A stretch of 64,000 nucleotides of DNA from Ulvibacterium marinum (GCF_003626755.1 NZ_RBCJ01000001.1:1606968-1670967), one strand, 5' to 3'; numbered from the stretch's first letter, positions 24,504 through 35,138 are shown. The notes: generated by a model from the letters alone, not told the origin. Translations and numbers: made by a program.

Positions 24504-27143
24504 ATGACTTCCAAAGAAATAAGGAATCAATTTTTAAATTTTTTCAAAGGAAAAGCGCATAAAATTGTGCCTTCTGCCCCCATGGTCGTCAGGGATGATC
24601 CTACCCTAATGTTTACCAATGCGGGGATGAACCAATTCAAGGAATTTTTCCTAGGAAATCGGAAGGCGGAACATGTTAGGGTGGCGGATTCCCAAAAATG
24701 TCTTCGGGTAAGCGGCAAGCATAACGATCTTGAGGAAGTAGGCAAGGATACCTATCACCATACCATGTTCGAGATGCTGGGGAATTGGAGTTTTGGTGAC
24801 GCCGCCAGTTCCGACACAGCTGGGTATTTCAAAAAAGAAGCCATACAATGGTCTTGGGAATTGCTGACCGATGTTCTCAAAATAGATAAGGCCGATCTCT
24901 ATGTTACCGTCTTTGAGGGGAGCGAGGATGCCGATAACCTGGAGATGGATAAAGAGGCCTATGAACATTGGAAGGCCATTGTTCCCAAGAATCGCATCCT
25001 TATGGGCGACAAGAAGGATAACTTTTGGGAAATGGGGGATCAAGGCCCTTGTGGCCCTTGTTCCGAAATACATGTGGATATACGTACCGCCGAGGAAAAA
25101 GCAAAGACTTCCGGAGCATCCCTGGTGAATCAGGACCATCCTCAAGTAGTGGAGATTTGGAACCTGGTTTTCATGCAATACAATCGAAAAGCCAACGGAG
25201 CGCTAGAGCCCCTACCTGCCAAACATGTGGATACCGGAATGGGCTTTGAACGTTTGTGTATGGTTTTACAGGGTGTAAAATCCAATTACGATACCGATAT
25301 TTTTTCTCCGATTATCCGGGAAATAGAAACCATAACCAATACCAAATATGGACAGAATGAGGATATCGATATAGCTATCAGGGTAATTGCGGATCATGTT
25401 CGTGCCGTGGCGTTTTCCATTGCGGATGGACAACTCCCTAGCAACACGGGGGCAGGTTATGTTATCCGAAGAATATTGCGCAGGGCCATACGCTATGGAT
25501 TTACCTTTTTGGGAATAAAGGAACCGTTTATGTTCCGTTTGGTAAATGTGCTGGTCAGCGTAATGGGCGAAGCATTCCCCGAATTGAAACAGCAGAGGCA
25601 CTTGATCGAGAATGTAGTACGGGAAGAGGAGCATTCTTTTCTAAATACCCTGGAACAAGGCTTGGTACTTTTGGAAAGCGTTATCCAATCTACGAAAACT
25701 AAAACAGTGGATGGCCACAAAGCTTTTGAACTTTACGACACCTATGGTTTTCCAATAGACCTAACGGCATTGATTCTCGAGGAAAAAGGGTATGCCTTGG
25801 ATGAAAAGGGGTTTGAGAAAGCAATGCAGGAACAAAAAGAGCGCTCAAAATCAGCCTCTGAAATTTCCAAGGGCGATTGGGAGATTTTATCCAGCGATGT
25901 AGAACAGGAATTTGTAGGCTATGACCTCTTGGAGGCCGATGTAAAGTTGACCAAATATAGAAGGGTTTCCTCCAAAAAGGATGGCGAGCATTATCAATTG
26001 GTATTCAATATAACTCCATTTTATCCCGAAGGAGGGGGGCAAGTTGGGGATAAGGGCTATTTGGAAGTCCCGAATGGAGATGTGGTATATATTGTTGATA
26101 CCAAAAAGGAGAACAATGAAATTGTACATTTTGCCAAAAGCTTGCCTAGACATACCGAAGCCACCTTTAGAGCGGTTGTTGATAAAAAGCAGAGGCAACG
26201 AACAGCTGCAAATCACACTGCAACACATTTGTTGCACCAAGCGCTAAGGGAAATATTAGGTTCCCATGTAGAACAAAAAGGATCGGCCGTACATTCCAAA
26301 TACCTCCGGTTCGATTTTTCCCACTTTGCGAAGTTGACCCAAGAAGAAATTAAATCTGTGGAGGAGTTTGTACGTGCTCGTATAGATGGTCAATTGCCCT
26401 TACAGGAAAACAGAAATGTACCTATGACCCAGGCTCTTGATGAAGGCGCCATGGCATTGTTCGGTGAAAAATACGGTGATACGGTCCGTACAATCCGTTT
26501 TGGGCAATCTATAGAATTATGTGGTGGTACCCATGTACGGAACACCGGTGATATCTGGCATTTTAAAATTGTTTCCGAGAGTGCCATAGCAGCTGGGATT
26601 AGACGTATAGAAGCCATAACTTCGGATGCCGTAAAGGATTTTTATACCAAAAGCGAAAGTGTACTTGCCGAACTCAAAGGTCTCCTGAACAATCCACAAG
26701 ATCCTGTTAAGGCACTGGAATCCCTTCAAAATGAAAATACCAGATTAAAAAAGGATGTGGAACAGTTGTTAAAGGACAAGGCCAAAAACCTTAAGGGGGA
26801 GCTGTTAAATGAATTGGAGGAGGTAAACGGGATTCAATTTCTGGCCAAAAAGCTAGATTTGGATGCGGCCAGTATCAAGGATCTTTCATTTGAAATGGGA
26901 AATAGCCGAAACGATTTGTTCTTACTTTTTGGAACGGAGCAGAATGGGAAGGCCCTGCTATCTTGCTATATATCCAAAGCATTAGTGGCTGAGCGGGAAA
27001 TGAACGCGGGAACCATTGTCCGTGAACTTGGAAAATTTATTCAAGGTGGTGGGGGCGGACAACCTTTTTTTGCCACGGCAGGAGGGAAAAATCCAGATGG
27101 GATACATCAAGCCTTACAAGAGGCCAGAAAATATGTAGTGTAA
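24504..27143 (+). CDS. alaS: Alanyl-tRNA synthetase
   Basis: 879 residues from ATG 24504 ([14 protein letters not shown]), the conserved N-terminus. An in-frame upstream ATG at 24399 would add 35 residues, overlaps the divergent gene and is rejected. Class II catalytic motifs are in the first 250 residues ([23 protein letters not shown]). The editing domain has HTATHLLHQ and CGGTHV (zinc ligands), and the C-Ala domain ends [20 protein letters not shown]. The length is normal. The following gene starts one base after its stop. Confidence 0.97.
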   Translation: MTSKEIRNQFLNFFKGKAHKIVPSAPMVVRDDPTLMFTNAGMNQFKEFFLGNRKAEHVRVADSQKCLRVSGKHNDLEEVGKDTYHHTMFEMLGNWSFGDAASSDTAGYFKKEAIQWSWELLTDVLKIDKADLYVTVFEGSEDADNLEMDKEAYEHWKAIVPKNRILMGDKKDNFWEMGDQGPCGPCSEIHVDIRTAEEKAKTSGASLVNQDHPQVVEIWNLVFMQYNRKANGALEPLPAKHVDTGMGFERLCMVLQGVKSNYDTDIFSPIIREIETITNTKYGQNEDIDIAIRVIADHVRAVAFSIADGQLPSNTGAGYVIRRILRRAIRYGFTFLGIKEPFMFRLVNVLVSVMGEAFPELKQQRHLIENVVREEEHSFLNTLEQGLVLLESVIQSTKTKTVDGHKAFELYDTYGFPIDLTALILEEKGYALDEKGFEKAMQEQKERSKSASEISKGDWEILSSDVEQEFVGYDLLEADVKLTKYRRVSSKKDGEHYQLVFNITPFYPEGGGQVGDKGYLEVPNGDVVYIVDTKKENNEIVHFAKSLPRHTEATFRAVVDKKQRQRTAANHTATHLLHQALREILGSHVEQKGSAVHSKYLRFDFSHFAKLTQEEIKSVEEFVRARIDGQLPLQENRNVPMTQALDEGAMALFGEKYGDTVRTIRFGQSIELCGGTHVRNTGDIWHFKIVSESAIAAGIRRIEAITSDAVKDFYTKSESVLAELKGLLNNPQDPVKALESLQNENTRLKKDVEQLLKDKAKNLKGELLNELEEVNGIQFLAKKLDLDAASIKDLSFEMGNSRNDLFLLFGTEQNGKALLSCYISKALVAEREMNAGTIVRELGKFIQGGGGGQPFFATAGGKNPDGIHQALQEARKYVV

Positions 27144-27144
27144 A

Positions 27145-27804
27145 ATGAAACGCCTAAGACTCCGTAATTTCAATTGGAAATATATTGTCGGGGAGGTTCT
27201 ATTGATATTTGTTGGAATCAATCTTGCTATTTGGTTCAACGATTGGAATGCTTCCAAAAAAATAGATCAGGACAAGAAAATTGCTATTGAAAAAATTCAA
27301 ATTGAAATTAAAAATAATTTAGGGGAGCTTCGAAAGACAAGGCAAAACAACCAGCGCCTTGTCAAGGCCATCGAGACTTATAAAGGATTTGATTCGGGCG
27401 ATGAGGATGGTGTTGTAGTAACAGCTGGACAAATGGGTAAATTTCAAAAAGAGTTTCCGGACTTTTTGCGTATAACAGATTCTACTAACATAGCTGACGC
27501 ACTATTTAATTATGAAGGGGATGTTTTCATTAATCTAGAGTTGGCCGAGCTTTCCAAAATAGCATGGGAAACGTCCAAGACTACGGGAATTGTAAACGAA
27601 TTTAATTATGACTGCCTCTATGGACTTCAAGGCATTTATAATCTGCAGGATTTGGTCATGAAGGAAATGGACAAGGCCAGCAATGCGTTACAGAATCAGG
27701 AAATAGAGCTTTTGCTTCGGGTCTTGGATTTTATTCGCCAAATGGATTCCAGTTTGGAAAAGGAATATGAAGCTTTTTTGAAACGGATCACGGACTGTAT
27801 ATAA
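27145..27804 (+). CDS. DUF6090-like single-pass membrane protein
   Basis: 219 residues. The N-terminus has the pattern FNWKYIVGEVLLIFVGINLAIWFNDWN: one membrane helix with a Gly in the middle followed by an aromatic NxWN motif. This is characteristic of DUF6090-type proteins of Flavobacteriia. The rest is a long helical, charged domain (EKIQIEIKNNLGELRKTRQN) likely on the periplasmic side. No enzyme motif is seen. It starts directly after alaS and is probably co-transcribed, without an obvious functional link. Confidence 0.75.
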   Translation: MKRLRLRNFNWKYIVGEVLLIFVGINLAIWFNDWNASKKIDQDKKIAIEKIQIEIKNNLGELRKTRQNNQRLVKAIETYKGFDSGDEDGVVVTAGQMGKFQKEFPDFLRITDSTNIADALFNYEGDVFINLELAELSKIAWETSKTTGIVNEFNYDCLYGLQGIYNLQDLVMKEMDKASNALQNQEIELLLRVLDFIRQMDSSLEKEYEAFLKRITDCI

Positions 27805-27876
27805 CCATTGTTTTTTTAAAGGAAAACACTTTTCTTTTAGCAAATGTCATTGAAATATGCCATAAACTCGATTTTG

Positions 27877-28701
27877 TTATTCCCAAACGGAGTCTTTTAA
27901 CCAGTCAATAGCATCTTCTACATAAGGTAAATAACTACAAGCCCTATTGTGATCTAACCCCTCTGCTTTTACAAATATAATTTCACTACCAGCATTTCTA
28001 GATCGCTCCACCAAATCCTCCGTATTGGAAAAGGGAAAAATTACGTCGGTTTCCCCATGAATAACATATAAGGGGATTTCCGTTTTTTTTGCTATTCCAT
28101 TGTCCGAAGATATTAGACCGTAGGCCTGTGCCATAGGTATGGCCGCTGAAAAAAGCTCGGGATGGGTATCGGCAAAGAACCAACTCCCAAAACCGCCATC
28201 ACTATATCCAAAGACAACCACTCTTTTAGGGTCAACATTTAGATGCTCTATTGAAAATTTCACTAGGTTGACCACTTGAGCCTCATTGAAAGGGTCAAAC
28301 CATAAAAGAGCTTCAGAAGTAGGACTCAAAATATATGCCTTGATATTTTTCGTCTCCAGGGCAGGTCCAAGTAGACAATCTCCTCGTCTGAACCCATCTG
28401 GCCTTGGGGTAAGTGCACCACCATGTAAATTTATAAAAAGGGGTACCAATTCATCGTCCGTCACTTCTGGTACATTTAGACGAAATCGCCATCTTTGGTT
28501 GAATAATACGCTTATTTCAAAATCGTTGATGCCGGTTTTAAAAGGAAGCTCAGAAAAATCCTTATTGGCCTTTTCAACATCCAATTCAGAGGTCGGTTCC
28601 ATTGCGGGTTCTTGGTTGGTTTCCAAAAAACTATCACTACACGCAACACTGCATAAAATTACCGCAAAAAAGGATAAAATGATTTTTGCTTTAAATCCCA
28701 T
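27877..28701 (-). CDS. Lipoprotein alpha/beta hydrolase (phospholipase/carboxylesterase type)
   Basis: 274 residues. The signal peptide ends in SVACSDS (lipobox Cys21). An alpha/beta hydrolase core follows, with LFINLHGGALTPRPDG (oxyanion region, about 88-103), nucleophile elbow VFGYSDGGFGSWF (Ser about 168) and the final His in EGLDHNRACSYLP. The acidic residue is probably in GETDVIFPF. Relatives include feruloyl-esterase-like and PHB-depolymerase-like enzymes; the substrate is unknown. It diverges from the GSCFA gene. Confidence 0.82.
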   Translation of the reverse strand: MGFKAKIILSFFAVILCSVACSDSFLETNQEPAMEPTSELDVEKANKDFSELPFKTGINDFEISVLFNQRWRFRLNVPEVTDDELVPLFINLHGGALTPRPDGFRRGDCLLGPALETKNIKAYILSPTSEALLWFDPFNEAQVVNLVKFSIEHLNVDPKRVVVFGYSDGGFGSWFFADTHPELFSAAIPMAQAYGLISSDNGIAKKTEIPLYVIHGETDVIFPFSNTEDLVERSRNAGSEIIFVKAEGLDHNRACSYLPYVEDAIDWLKDSVWE

Positions 28702-28833
28702 AATTTGTAAAATATTGAAAATCAGTATATAAAAATACTAAATTTTCTTCTGTAAACTATCAAGGCGATAACAAATATATTGAGCTTGTGAGTTTAAAAT
28801 GAAGATTAAGTTTGTATTTTGTGAATCGTTTTT

Positions 28834-29796
28834 ATGTCGATGAAGCTACAGACCAAAATTCCTTTAAATCCTGCAAATAGTCAAATTGATTATCAAAGCC
28901 GATTACTGCTGGTAGGGTCATGTTTTGTTGAGAACATCGGCAAAAAATCGGATTATTTTAAATTCCAAAATCTTCAAAATCCATGGGGTGTTCTGTTTCA
29001 TCCGAAAGCGATCGAAAATCTACTTTCAAGAGCATTAGATCATAATACTTTTACAGAAAGGGATGTTTTTTTTCACAATGAGCGTTGGCATTGTTTTGAT
29101 GCACATTCCGATTTAAGTGATGTGTCCAAGGAAAGGCTAGTTCAAAGGTTAAACGAAAGTCTTGAACATACGAGCCAAGAAATAGGCGAAGCCACACATA
29201 TTATCTTAACCTTGGGCACGGCTTGGACCTATCGCTATAAAAAGACCAATGCCCTAGTGGCCAACTGCCATAAGATTCCACAAAAGGAATTTGATAAGGA
29301 ACTCCTTTCCATAGAAACTATTGCAAAGAGCCTGGAACAGCTTGTAAATCGGATTCAATCTGTCAATAAAAAGGCTCAAATTATTTTAACCATTTCCCCG
29401 GTTCGTCATCTTAAAGATGGTTTCCTTGAAAACCAAAGGAGCAAAGCCCATTTAATAACTGCTGTTCACCAATTGCTGGACACTTATCCAGAAAGGACCA
29501 CATGTCTTTATTTTCCTTCCTACGAACTTATGATGGACGAATTGCGCGACTACCGCTTCTATGAAGCAGATATGATTCATCCTAATTCATTGGCCATCGA
29601 TTATATCTGGGAAAAATTCAAGGAAACCTGGATTTCTAAACAAGCCTATTCTACAATGGAAAAAGTGGATACAATCCAAAAAGGGCTGATGCACCGACCT
29701 TTTCATCCCGATTCGGAATCCCATCAAAAATTCAGAAAATCGCTACAGGAGAAAATTGTGTATCTTCAAAAAGGATATCCTTTTATGGAGTTTTAA
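28834..29796 (+). CDS. GSCFA domain protein
   Basis: 320 residues, beginning MSMKLQTKIPLNPANSQIDY; the second Met is an alternative start. It contains the name-giving motif VGSCFVENIG (about 27-36), then LTLGTAWTYR (about 127-136), LTISPVRHLKDGF (about 188-200) and ADMIHPN with the DxxH-type catalytic pair. This is a SGNH-like hydrolase family of unknown substrate, typical of Bacteroidota. It is followed 24 bases later by the DUF4230 gene. Confidence 0.92.
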   Translation: MSMKLQTKIPLNPANSQIDYQSRLLLVGSCFVENIGKKSDYFKFQNLQNPWGVLFHPKAIENLLSRALDHNTFTERDVFFHNERWHCFDAHSDLSDVSKERLVQRLNESLEHTSQEIGEATHIILTLGTAWTYRYKKTNALVANCHKIPQKEFDKELLSIETIAKSLEQLVNRIQSVNKKAQIILTISPVRHLKDGFLENQRSKAHLITAVHQLLDTYPERTTCLYFPSYELMMDELRDYRFYEADMIHPNSLAIDYIWEKFKETWISKQAYSTMEKVDTIQKGLMHRPFHPDSESHQKFRKSLQEKIVYLQKGYPFMEF

Positions 29797-29820
29797 ACTT
29801 CATGCGAGGTCAACACTGGG

Positions 29821-30438
29821 ATGATGAAAAAAATAGTAATCGGAGTAATTATTACATTGGCGGTTGTCCTTATTTTCCGGTCCTGTTCTGAGGAAAGAAA
29901 GGAAAAATCCATTCTTCAGGAAAATTCCATGCTCATACAGCAGCAGATCGATAATGTCTCCAAGCTTATCGTAACCGAGGGACATTTTGCCGAAGTCTAC
30001 ACCTACAAAGATTCTCAAGAACTATTCGGCTCCTTGATCACAGCAGATAAAAAGGCATTAGTGGTAGTAAATGCCGAGGTTACCGTAGCCTACGATTTAT
30101 CCAAGATCGATTTTGAAATGGACAGAGATAGCAAAACTCTTTACATTAAAACCATTCCCGAACCGGAAGTTAAAATCAATCCAGATTTTGAATATTATGA
30201 TGTGACGGCGGATTACTTTAATCAATTTAATGCTTCGGATTACAATACCATTAAAACGAATGTGAATAGTGCTTTATTTAAAAAGATAGAAGCTTCTCCC
30301 CTGAAAACCAACGCCCGAAACCGATTGATCAGTGAACTTCAAAAATTCTACATCTTGACCAATTCCATGGGTTGGTCATTGGCCTATAAAGACCGAATCA
30401 TAAATCAAGATTTAAACCAAATTTTGACTGAGGATTGA
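29821..30438 (+). CDS. DUF4230 domain protein
   Basis: 205 residues. An N-terminal membrane helix or signal (KKIVIGVIITLAVVLIFR) is followed by the DUF4230 core: NVSKLIVTEGHFAEVYTYKD (about 43-62), KKALVVVNAEVTVAYDLSKI (about 78-97), and a C-terminal helical part. The family has no known activity. A start one codon downstream (29824) is equally possible. It is probably co-transcribed with the GSCFA gene. Confidence 0.88.
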   Translation: MMKKIVIGVIITLAVVLIFRSCSEERKEKSILQENSMLIQQQIDNVSKLIVTEGHFAEVYTYKDSQELFGSLITADKKALVVVNAEVTVAYDLSKIDFEMDRDSKTLYIKTIPEPEVKINPDFEYYDVTADYFNQFNASDYNTIKTNVNSALFKKIEASPLKTNARNRLISELQKFYILTNSMGWSLAYKDRIINQDLNQILTED

Positions 30439-30507
30439 TGTTAAAATTTCCTGAAACTCAGGTAAGGTATACGGGTTTGTTTCTAAATTGGAAGTAAATG
30501 AAGAATC

Positions 30508-31152
30508 ATGGACAACCTAGAACCAAAAAATGATAGACGGAATTTTTTAAGGGCATCCACGCTTTTAGGTGCCGGATTGTTTATTCCTAAAGTGAATTTT
30601 GCCTCGAGCGGGACGTTTTCTGCCAATGATAATATCCATGAGTTTGGAAAAAGGGAGGGTTATACCGATCAAGTTAGCATCTTGATATCCATGATGGACT
30701 GGATGCGATTTGTGATCATAAGGGATACGAGGGGTATTTCACAAGAGCAGCTTGATTTTTTATTAGATGAAAATTCAAACACTATAGGGGCCATGTTAAT
30801 GCATCTGGCCGCCACGGAACGCTATTATCAAATCGATACGTTTACGGGAATCCCCAAAAATAAACTTGGTTTTGGTGTGGAAGAGGATGTTTGGAGCGCA
30901 GCTAGTAATTTAGGTGATTCCGGGCGCAGGGTGTTTAAGGACAAACCCTTATCTTTCTATTTGGATAAATTGAATGAGGTGAGGGAGTTTTCAAAAAAGG
31001 AATTAAAAAATAGGGACGACAGTTGGTTAATGGAATCTACAGAATTCTTCGGTAACCAACCTACCAACAACTATTGTAAATGGTTCCACGTGGTGGAACA
31101 TGAATCCAACCATAACGGTCAGATCCGATATATCAAAGGCAGAGCGGCCTGA
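30508..31152 (+). CDS. DinB-like protein with a Tat signal
   Basis: 214 residues. The N-terminus has DRRNFLRASTLLGAGLF, a twin-arginine signal, so the protein is exported folded, probably with a metal cofactor already inserted. The rest is a DinB-type four-helix bundle: MLMHLAATERYYQ (about 91-103) and VVEHESNHNGQIRYIKG at the C-terminus supply the His ligands of the family's metal site. DinB proteins are usually cytoplasmic thiol-transferase-like or of unknown role, so an exported one is a variation. Convergent with the esterase gene. Confidence 0.82.
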   Translation: MDNLEPKNDRRNFLRASTLLGAGLFIPKVNFASSGTFSANDNIHEFGKREGYTDQVSILISMMDWMRFVIIRDTRGISQEQLDFLLDENSNTIGAMLMHLAATERYYQIDTFTGIPKNKLGFGVEEDVWSAASNLGDSGRRVFKDKPLSFYLDKLNEVREFSKKELKNRDDSWLMESTEFFGNQPTNNYCKWFHVVEHESNHNGQIRYIKGRAA

Positions 31153-31158
31153 TCAATT

Positions 31159-32433
31159 CTATTCTATAAACTTCTTGGCCCAAATAAGATACTGTTCCCA
31201 ATCGTAGTCGGTTACATCATGTATACCTGTTCTAATGTGATAGGCCACTGTATTTTGAATAGGTTGGTTAACCTCGGGCATCCTTTGTGAAGTGATTCCC
31301 TCTTTACCGAACAAGCCATAAACCGGAAAAGTATAATGGGCCGAAAGAAATTCACCTTTGGGATCCGCCCATTGATCTTCCTCTGCACTTGCAACATATA
31401 AGGGTCTTGGTGCAATTAGGGCCAACAATTGGTGCTGGTCTATGGGCAAAGCTTCTTCATTTTCATTGTATTTCTCAAAATTATCACAAAACCAGTGGGG
31501 GAAACTTGTATTGATACGGCCAACGGTTTCGCCAAATTTCCGTTTGGATAATGCGGCCCCGCCACAGCCCGAGTTATTACTAATGACCCCTGCAAAACGT
31601 TCGTCTGTGGCGGCTGCCCACAAGGCAGCCTTCCCCAATCGTGAATGTCCAAAAGCTATGACTTTAGAAGCGTCTACTTGTTTCTCCTTTTCCAGAAAAT
31701 CCAAGGCCCTACTCAATCCAAAGGCCCATGCAGCGATACTCCCCCATTCGTTGGCCTTAGGCTGTTTTTGCCCTTTGCTATAAAAAAGGGTGTGCAGCCC
31801 ATCCGAAAAATCATTTTTATCCGGATCCACCTCACCATAATAAATGACCGCCAACCCAAATCCTTTATCCAGAATTTTATCTATGGCCCAGCGATGGGCA
31901 CGCACTCCCCTGGAAGCTTCTGTTGCATGGTTTGCGGTAATGCCCAACTTTTCATTGTTCATGGTCCAAGCTTTGGAAACGAGCACATTGAGGTCCGTGG
32001 TAATCGTATGGTTCCCGAAAAAATTATAACCCAAAAATAAAGGTGCCTTGTCCTTGTGTTTTGGCAGATATAGAAGGATGTTAAACTGGAGTGAACGACT
32101 GCCTTTTTGGAGGGTAACTTCAATTTGCTTACGATGTGCCTTACCATTAAGGGCGTTTTCGTTTCTTTCTACAACTTCAAATGAAGCATTGTCCAATGTT
32201 CCAGGTACCTTTCCGTAGACGTTTTCTTCAAAGAAATTGAGAAGTTCGGGTCGTCGTTCTGTATTCCAGTCTTCGCTGTTTTTGATTATCTCTCCGGAAA
32301 AGGTAGTCAGTAGATCTGGGATTGGGAATACGGGCACCTTGGCCTCATCATAATTTGGTTCAAATTGTGCGGAGGAGAAATGTGTCATGAAGAGAAGGAT
32401 AATAGTATGGTTTATTATTTTTTTCATAATCAA
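31159..32433 (-). CDS. Secreted CE15-like (glucuronoyl esterase-type) hydrolase
   Basis: 424 residues. A signal peptide (to about residue 22) is followed by an alpha/beta hydrolase of the CE15 group. The nucleophile elbow is GHSRLGKAALWAAATDERFA (Ser264), followed by NNSGCGGAALSKRKFGE. A conserved IAPRPLYVASAEEDQWADP and a C-terminal His in RTGIHDVTDYDW complete the usual site. CE15 enzymes split ester links between lignin or xylan and glucuronic acid; acetyl-xylan esterase is a common alternative annotation. Its start overlaps the stop of the aromatic amino acid hydroxylase by 4 bases (ATGA), although no functional link is evident. Confidence 0.83.
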   Translation of the reverse strand: MIMKKIINHTIILLFMTHFSSAQFEPNYDEAKVPVFPIPDLLTTFSGEIIKNSEDWNTERRPELLNFFEENVYGKVPGTLDNASFEVVERNENALNGKAHRKQIEVTLQKGSRSLQFNILLYLPKHKDKAPLFLGYNFFGNHTITTDLNVLVSKAWTMNNEKLGITANHATEASRGVRAHRWAIDKILDKGFGLAVIYYGEVDPDKNDFSDGLHTLFYSKGQKQPKANEWGSIAAWAFGLSRALDFLEKEKQVDASKVIAFGHSRLGKAALWAAATDERFAGVISNNSGCGGAALSKRKFGETVGRINTSFPHWFCDNFEKYNENEEALPIDQHQLLALIAPRPLYVASAEEDQWADPKGEFLSAHYTFPVYGLFGKEGITSQRMPEVNQPIQNTVAYHIRTGIHDVTDYDWEQYLIWAKKFIE

Positions 32434-34181
32434 AGAATCAAACTTTTATCCACTAGCCTCAGACCGTCATCGATCAAATGACCTACTTTGGGATCGTTTT
32501 GTTTTATACCTTCCAAATGTACCAAGATTTCTTGGGCAAATTGGGTATCGCCATTGGTCTTGGCCAATTCATAGAGCTCAACGGGCAATAACCAGTCCTC
32601 GGGATAGTTTTCCCTAAGTTCTCCAAAGACCTTATTTCTGGAGATGGTCGTGTTCTTTCCTTCCCTAAAATGACGAATTTGTTCGTAATACTGTTCCAGT
32701 TTTTTGCCTGAACTGGATATTTCGGGTTTTAAGGTAGTGGAGGAAACAGTATGCGTAATCAAGTCAAAACTCTCAAGGTCGGCAGGGCCATTGAAAGCCG
32801 ATACGATTTCCTGCCCTATTGCCATGTTATAAAGATTTTCCTTGGATTCGAAAAGGGTGTCGCCTCTGTGTGTTACCGTACAATTTTCGAAGGTTATCAA
32901 CAGTATTTTACCTTGAAGGTTTCTGGTTCCGGTGATGATTTTACCCTTAATCGTTATATTCCCCTCAAACTCCAAGGAAACTTCCTCACCCTCAAATATG
33001 TTATAAGCCTTGAGGTCTCTGGGACTCATATCTTCAATCGCCAGGTTAATGCCCTTAAGTCTACCGATAGGTGTGCCGAAACCATCGGGGTGGTTTAATG
33101 TACCGTGCCCTACCAACTCCTTTTCTCGATAGGACAGGGCGGTTTCCCCTTGGGTCTGTAGGTACACGGGTTTGCTATCATGGGCAATTACCTCAATAAA
33201 ATTCCCCGAAATCTGGAGACCCGTACTAAGCTCTATGGTTCCCAGCTCCTTGGAGTCGATCAATTTTTGAATGCCTTTTAGTCCTCCTTTACGCAGAGCC
33301 ATGGTGTTCGCAAATTCTTCCAAAACTTGGCTTAAATAAGCGAAATCCGGGGTTACGAAAAGTTGGGGCTGAGGTTGGGTAATATCGAAAGAGATATGTG
33401 CAGCTTCAACGGAATATGGGATTTTCTTTACCTTATCGGTCAGACACCATGTACTCTCACCAATAGAGGAGAGTAGACCTGCGCCATAAATTTTGGGATT
33501 GTTCACCGTTCCGATGAGTCCATACTCCACGGTCCACCAGTGAAGATTTCGTATTAAGGCCATTTCGCTGGGCTCACCCATATTTTGCTGCAATTGCGCA
33601 ATATGACTTTCAGCTTCATCAATATCGCTTTTTGGTGTTCCCAATGCTTCTTTAATAATGGAAAGATGCCGTACGGCCTCATATAACTCAAAATCCTTGG
33701 CACTGGAAATGGCCTTGCTACCAATTTCCCCGAAACGACGTAGATATTCGGCATATTCGGGATTGGCAATGATAGGGGCATGACCGGCTCCTTCATGGAT
33801 GATGTCCGGAGCCGGGGTATATTCAATATGTTCCAATTGCCTAATATCAGATGCGATTACCAATACATTGTAGGCCTGGAATTCCATAAATGCCGATGGT
33901 GGAATAAATCCATCAACGGCCACTGCGGCCCAACCGAGATCTTTTAAGATTCGATTCATACCGTACATGTTGGGAATATGGTCTATGGATATTCCGGTTT
34001 TTTTGAGTCCATCTACATAGGAGGTATGGGCAACTTGACTTAGGTAATCCACATTTTTTCGCATCACGTACCGCCATACCGCCTGATTTATGGCCGTATA
34101 TTCCTCATATTTCTGAGGTTTTATATATTGTCTTAAATGCCTGGGCAGCTTATCCAGGATGGCATTGCTTTCATAGGACAT
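32430..34181 (-). CDS. Aromatic amino acid hydroxylase (phenylalanine 4-monooxygenase type) with C-terminal extension
   Basis: 583 residues from ATG 34181 (MSYESNAILDKLP); an upstream ATG at 34253 would add 24 non-conserved residues. The non-haem iron, pterin-dependent catalytic domain occupies about 20-330. Iron ligands are H129 and H134 in IIHEGAGHAP and E219 in WWTVEYGLIG. The remaining 250 residues (about 340-583) are an extension not found in the short bacterial PhhA, with a beta-rich middle (SLEFEGNITIKGKIITGTRN) and a helical end. The likely reaction is Phe to Tyr. It overlaps the CE15-like gene by 4 bases. Confidence 0.9.
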   Translation of the reverse strand: MSYESNAILDKLPRHLRQYIKPQKYEEYTAINQAVWRYVMRKNVDYLSQVAHTSYVDGLKKTGISIDHIPNMYGMNRILKDLGWAAVAVDGFIPPSAFMEFQAYNVLVIASDIRQLEHIEYTPAPDIIHEGAGHAPIIANPEYAEYLRRFGEIGSKAISSAKDFELYEAVRHLSIIKEALGTPKSDIDEAESHIAQLQQNMGEPSEMALIRNLHWWTVEYGLIGTVNNPKIYGAGLLSSIGESTWCLTDKVKKIPYSVEAAHISFDITQPQPQLFVTPDFAYLSQVLEEFANTMALRKGGLKGIQKLIDSKELGTIELSTGLQISGNFIEVIAHDSKPVYLQTQGETALSYREKELVGHGTLNHPDGFGTPIGRLKGINLAIEDMSPRDLKAYNIFEGEEVSLEFEGNITIKGKIITGTRNLQGKILLITFENCTVTHRGDTLFESKENLYNMAIGQEIVSAFNGPADLESFDLITHTVSSTTLKPEISSSGKKLEQYYEQIRHFREGKNTTISRNKVFGELRENYPEDWLLPVELYELAKTNGDTQFAQEILVHLEGIKQNDPKVGHLIDDGLRLVDKSLIL

Positions 34182-34251
34182 TATAGTAAATCTATTTTCT
34201 TTAAAGTTACGAAATAGGAAGGTCAACTTTTTGGAATCCAAAATTTTTGAC

Positions 34252-34280
34252 AAAAAAAACCCCTCTCATAAAGAGAAGGG
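34252..34280 (-). terminator. Terminator after the DUF4136 gene
   Basis: On the minus strand CCCTTCTC, a five-base loop and GAGAGGGG form a stem (34260-34280) with one mismatch, followed by eight T (34259-34252). It begins 20 bases after the stop of the DUF4136 gene. Confidence 0.85.
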
Positions 34281-34299
34281 ATTGTATGGGATAGGTGTA

Positions 34300-34872
34300 T
34301 TAATTTACAGCCACCGCATCGGGCGGATATTGCTGTAATATTTCAGACACAAATTCCTTGATGCGTTCTTCTTTCTTATTGATATCCTTAATGTTGTTTA
34401 AGTTCCCGACACCTTTTCCTTGCCAAACCAGTTCCCTGGTACCTGCATCGATAAGGTCTATATAAAGTGAGCCTTCCGTTCGTGTGCTTACTTGGCTACC
34501 GCCCCAGCCGGCTCCCCATCCAGGTCCCCACATCCAAGGGTTCCAACCCCAGCCCCAACCCCAGGCGCCCCAGTTGTTGTTGTAAACATCCACTTGTTCT
34601 TTTTCTTTGGTAAAGATGCTTACCAATAAATCAGGTTTTCCGGATTTTACGAATCCTCTATTGTTCATTTCATCTTGAATTGCCTTAAGAATGCGCTTTT
34701 TGTCCAAATCGGATATCTGAGCCTGATCAATTCCAGTTTTATAGAATGCATAGGATTTGTATTCGGTGAAGTTTGTTTCCTTATCATAATCGGACAAAAC
34801 TTGGACCGAAGAACAGGAACTTAAGAATAACATTACAAATAACGGGATTGCCAGTGTTTTAACTTTTTTCAT
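34300..34872 (-). CDS. DUF4136 lipoprotein
   Basis: 190 residues. The signal peptide ends in LFLSSCSS (lipobox Cys20). The DUF4136 domain follows: DYDKETNFTEYKSYAFYK (about 28-45), KRILKAIQDEMNNRGFVKSG, and the C-terminal IDAGTRELVWQGKGVGNL. Between them lies a Trp/Gly-rich loop (WGAWGWGWGWNPWMWGPG) that is common in this family. Function unknown; outer-membrane attachment is expected. It has its own terminator and lies downstream of the DUF5522 gene on the same strand. Confidence 0.9.
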   Translation of the reverse strand: MKKVKTLAIPLFVMLFLSSCSSVQVLSDYDKETNFTEYKSYAFYKTGIDQAQISDLDKKRILKAIQDEMNNRGFVKSGKPDLLVSIFTKEKEQVDVYNNNWGAWGWGWGWNPWMWGPGWGAGWGGSQVSTRTEGSLYIDLIDAGTRELVWQGKGVGNLNNIKDINKKEERIKEFVSEILQQYPPDAVAVN

Positions 34873-34952
34873 AACAAAGATTTTTAATTATTCCAAACTG
34901 AGGCTATTAACTTTAAAACAAGTCTCAAAAATCATGCCGAATACGGGTAAAA

Positions 34953-35138
<186 letters not shown>

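Noticed and set aside
31442..32040. Plus-strand ORFs of 113 and 131 codons inside the esterase gene
   Set aside because: They lie wholly opposite a well-supported CE15-like gene and have no motif.
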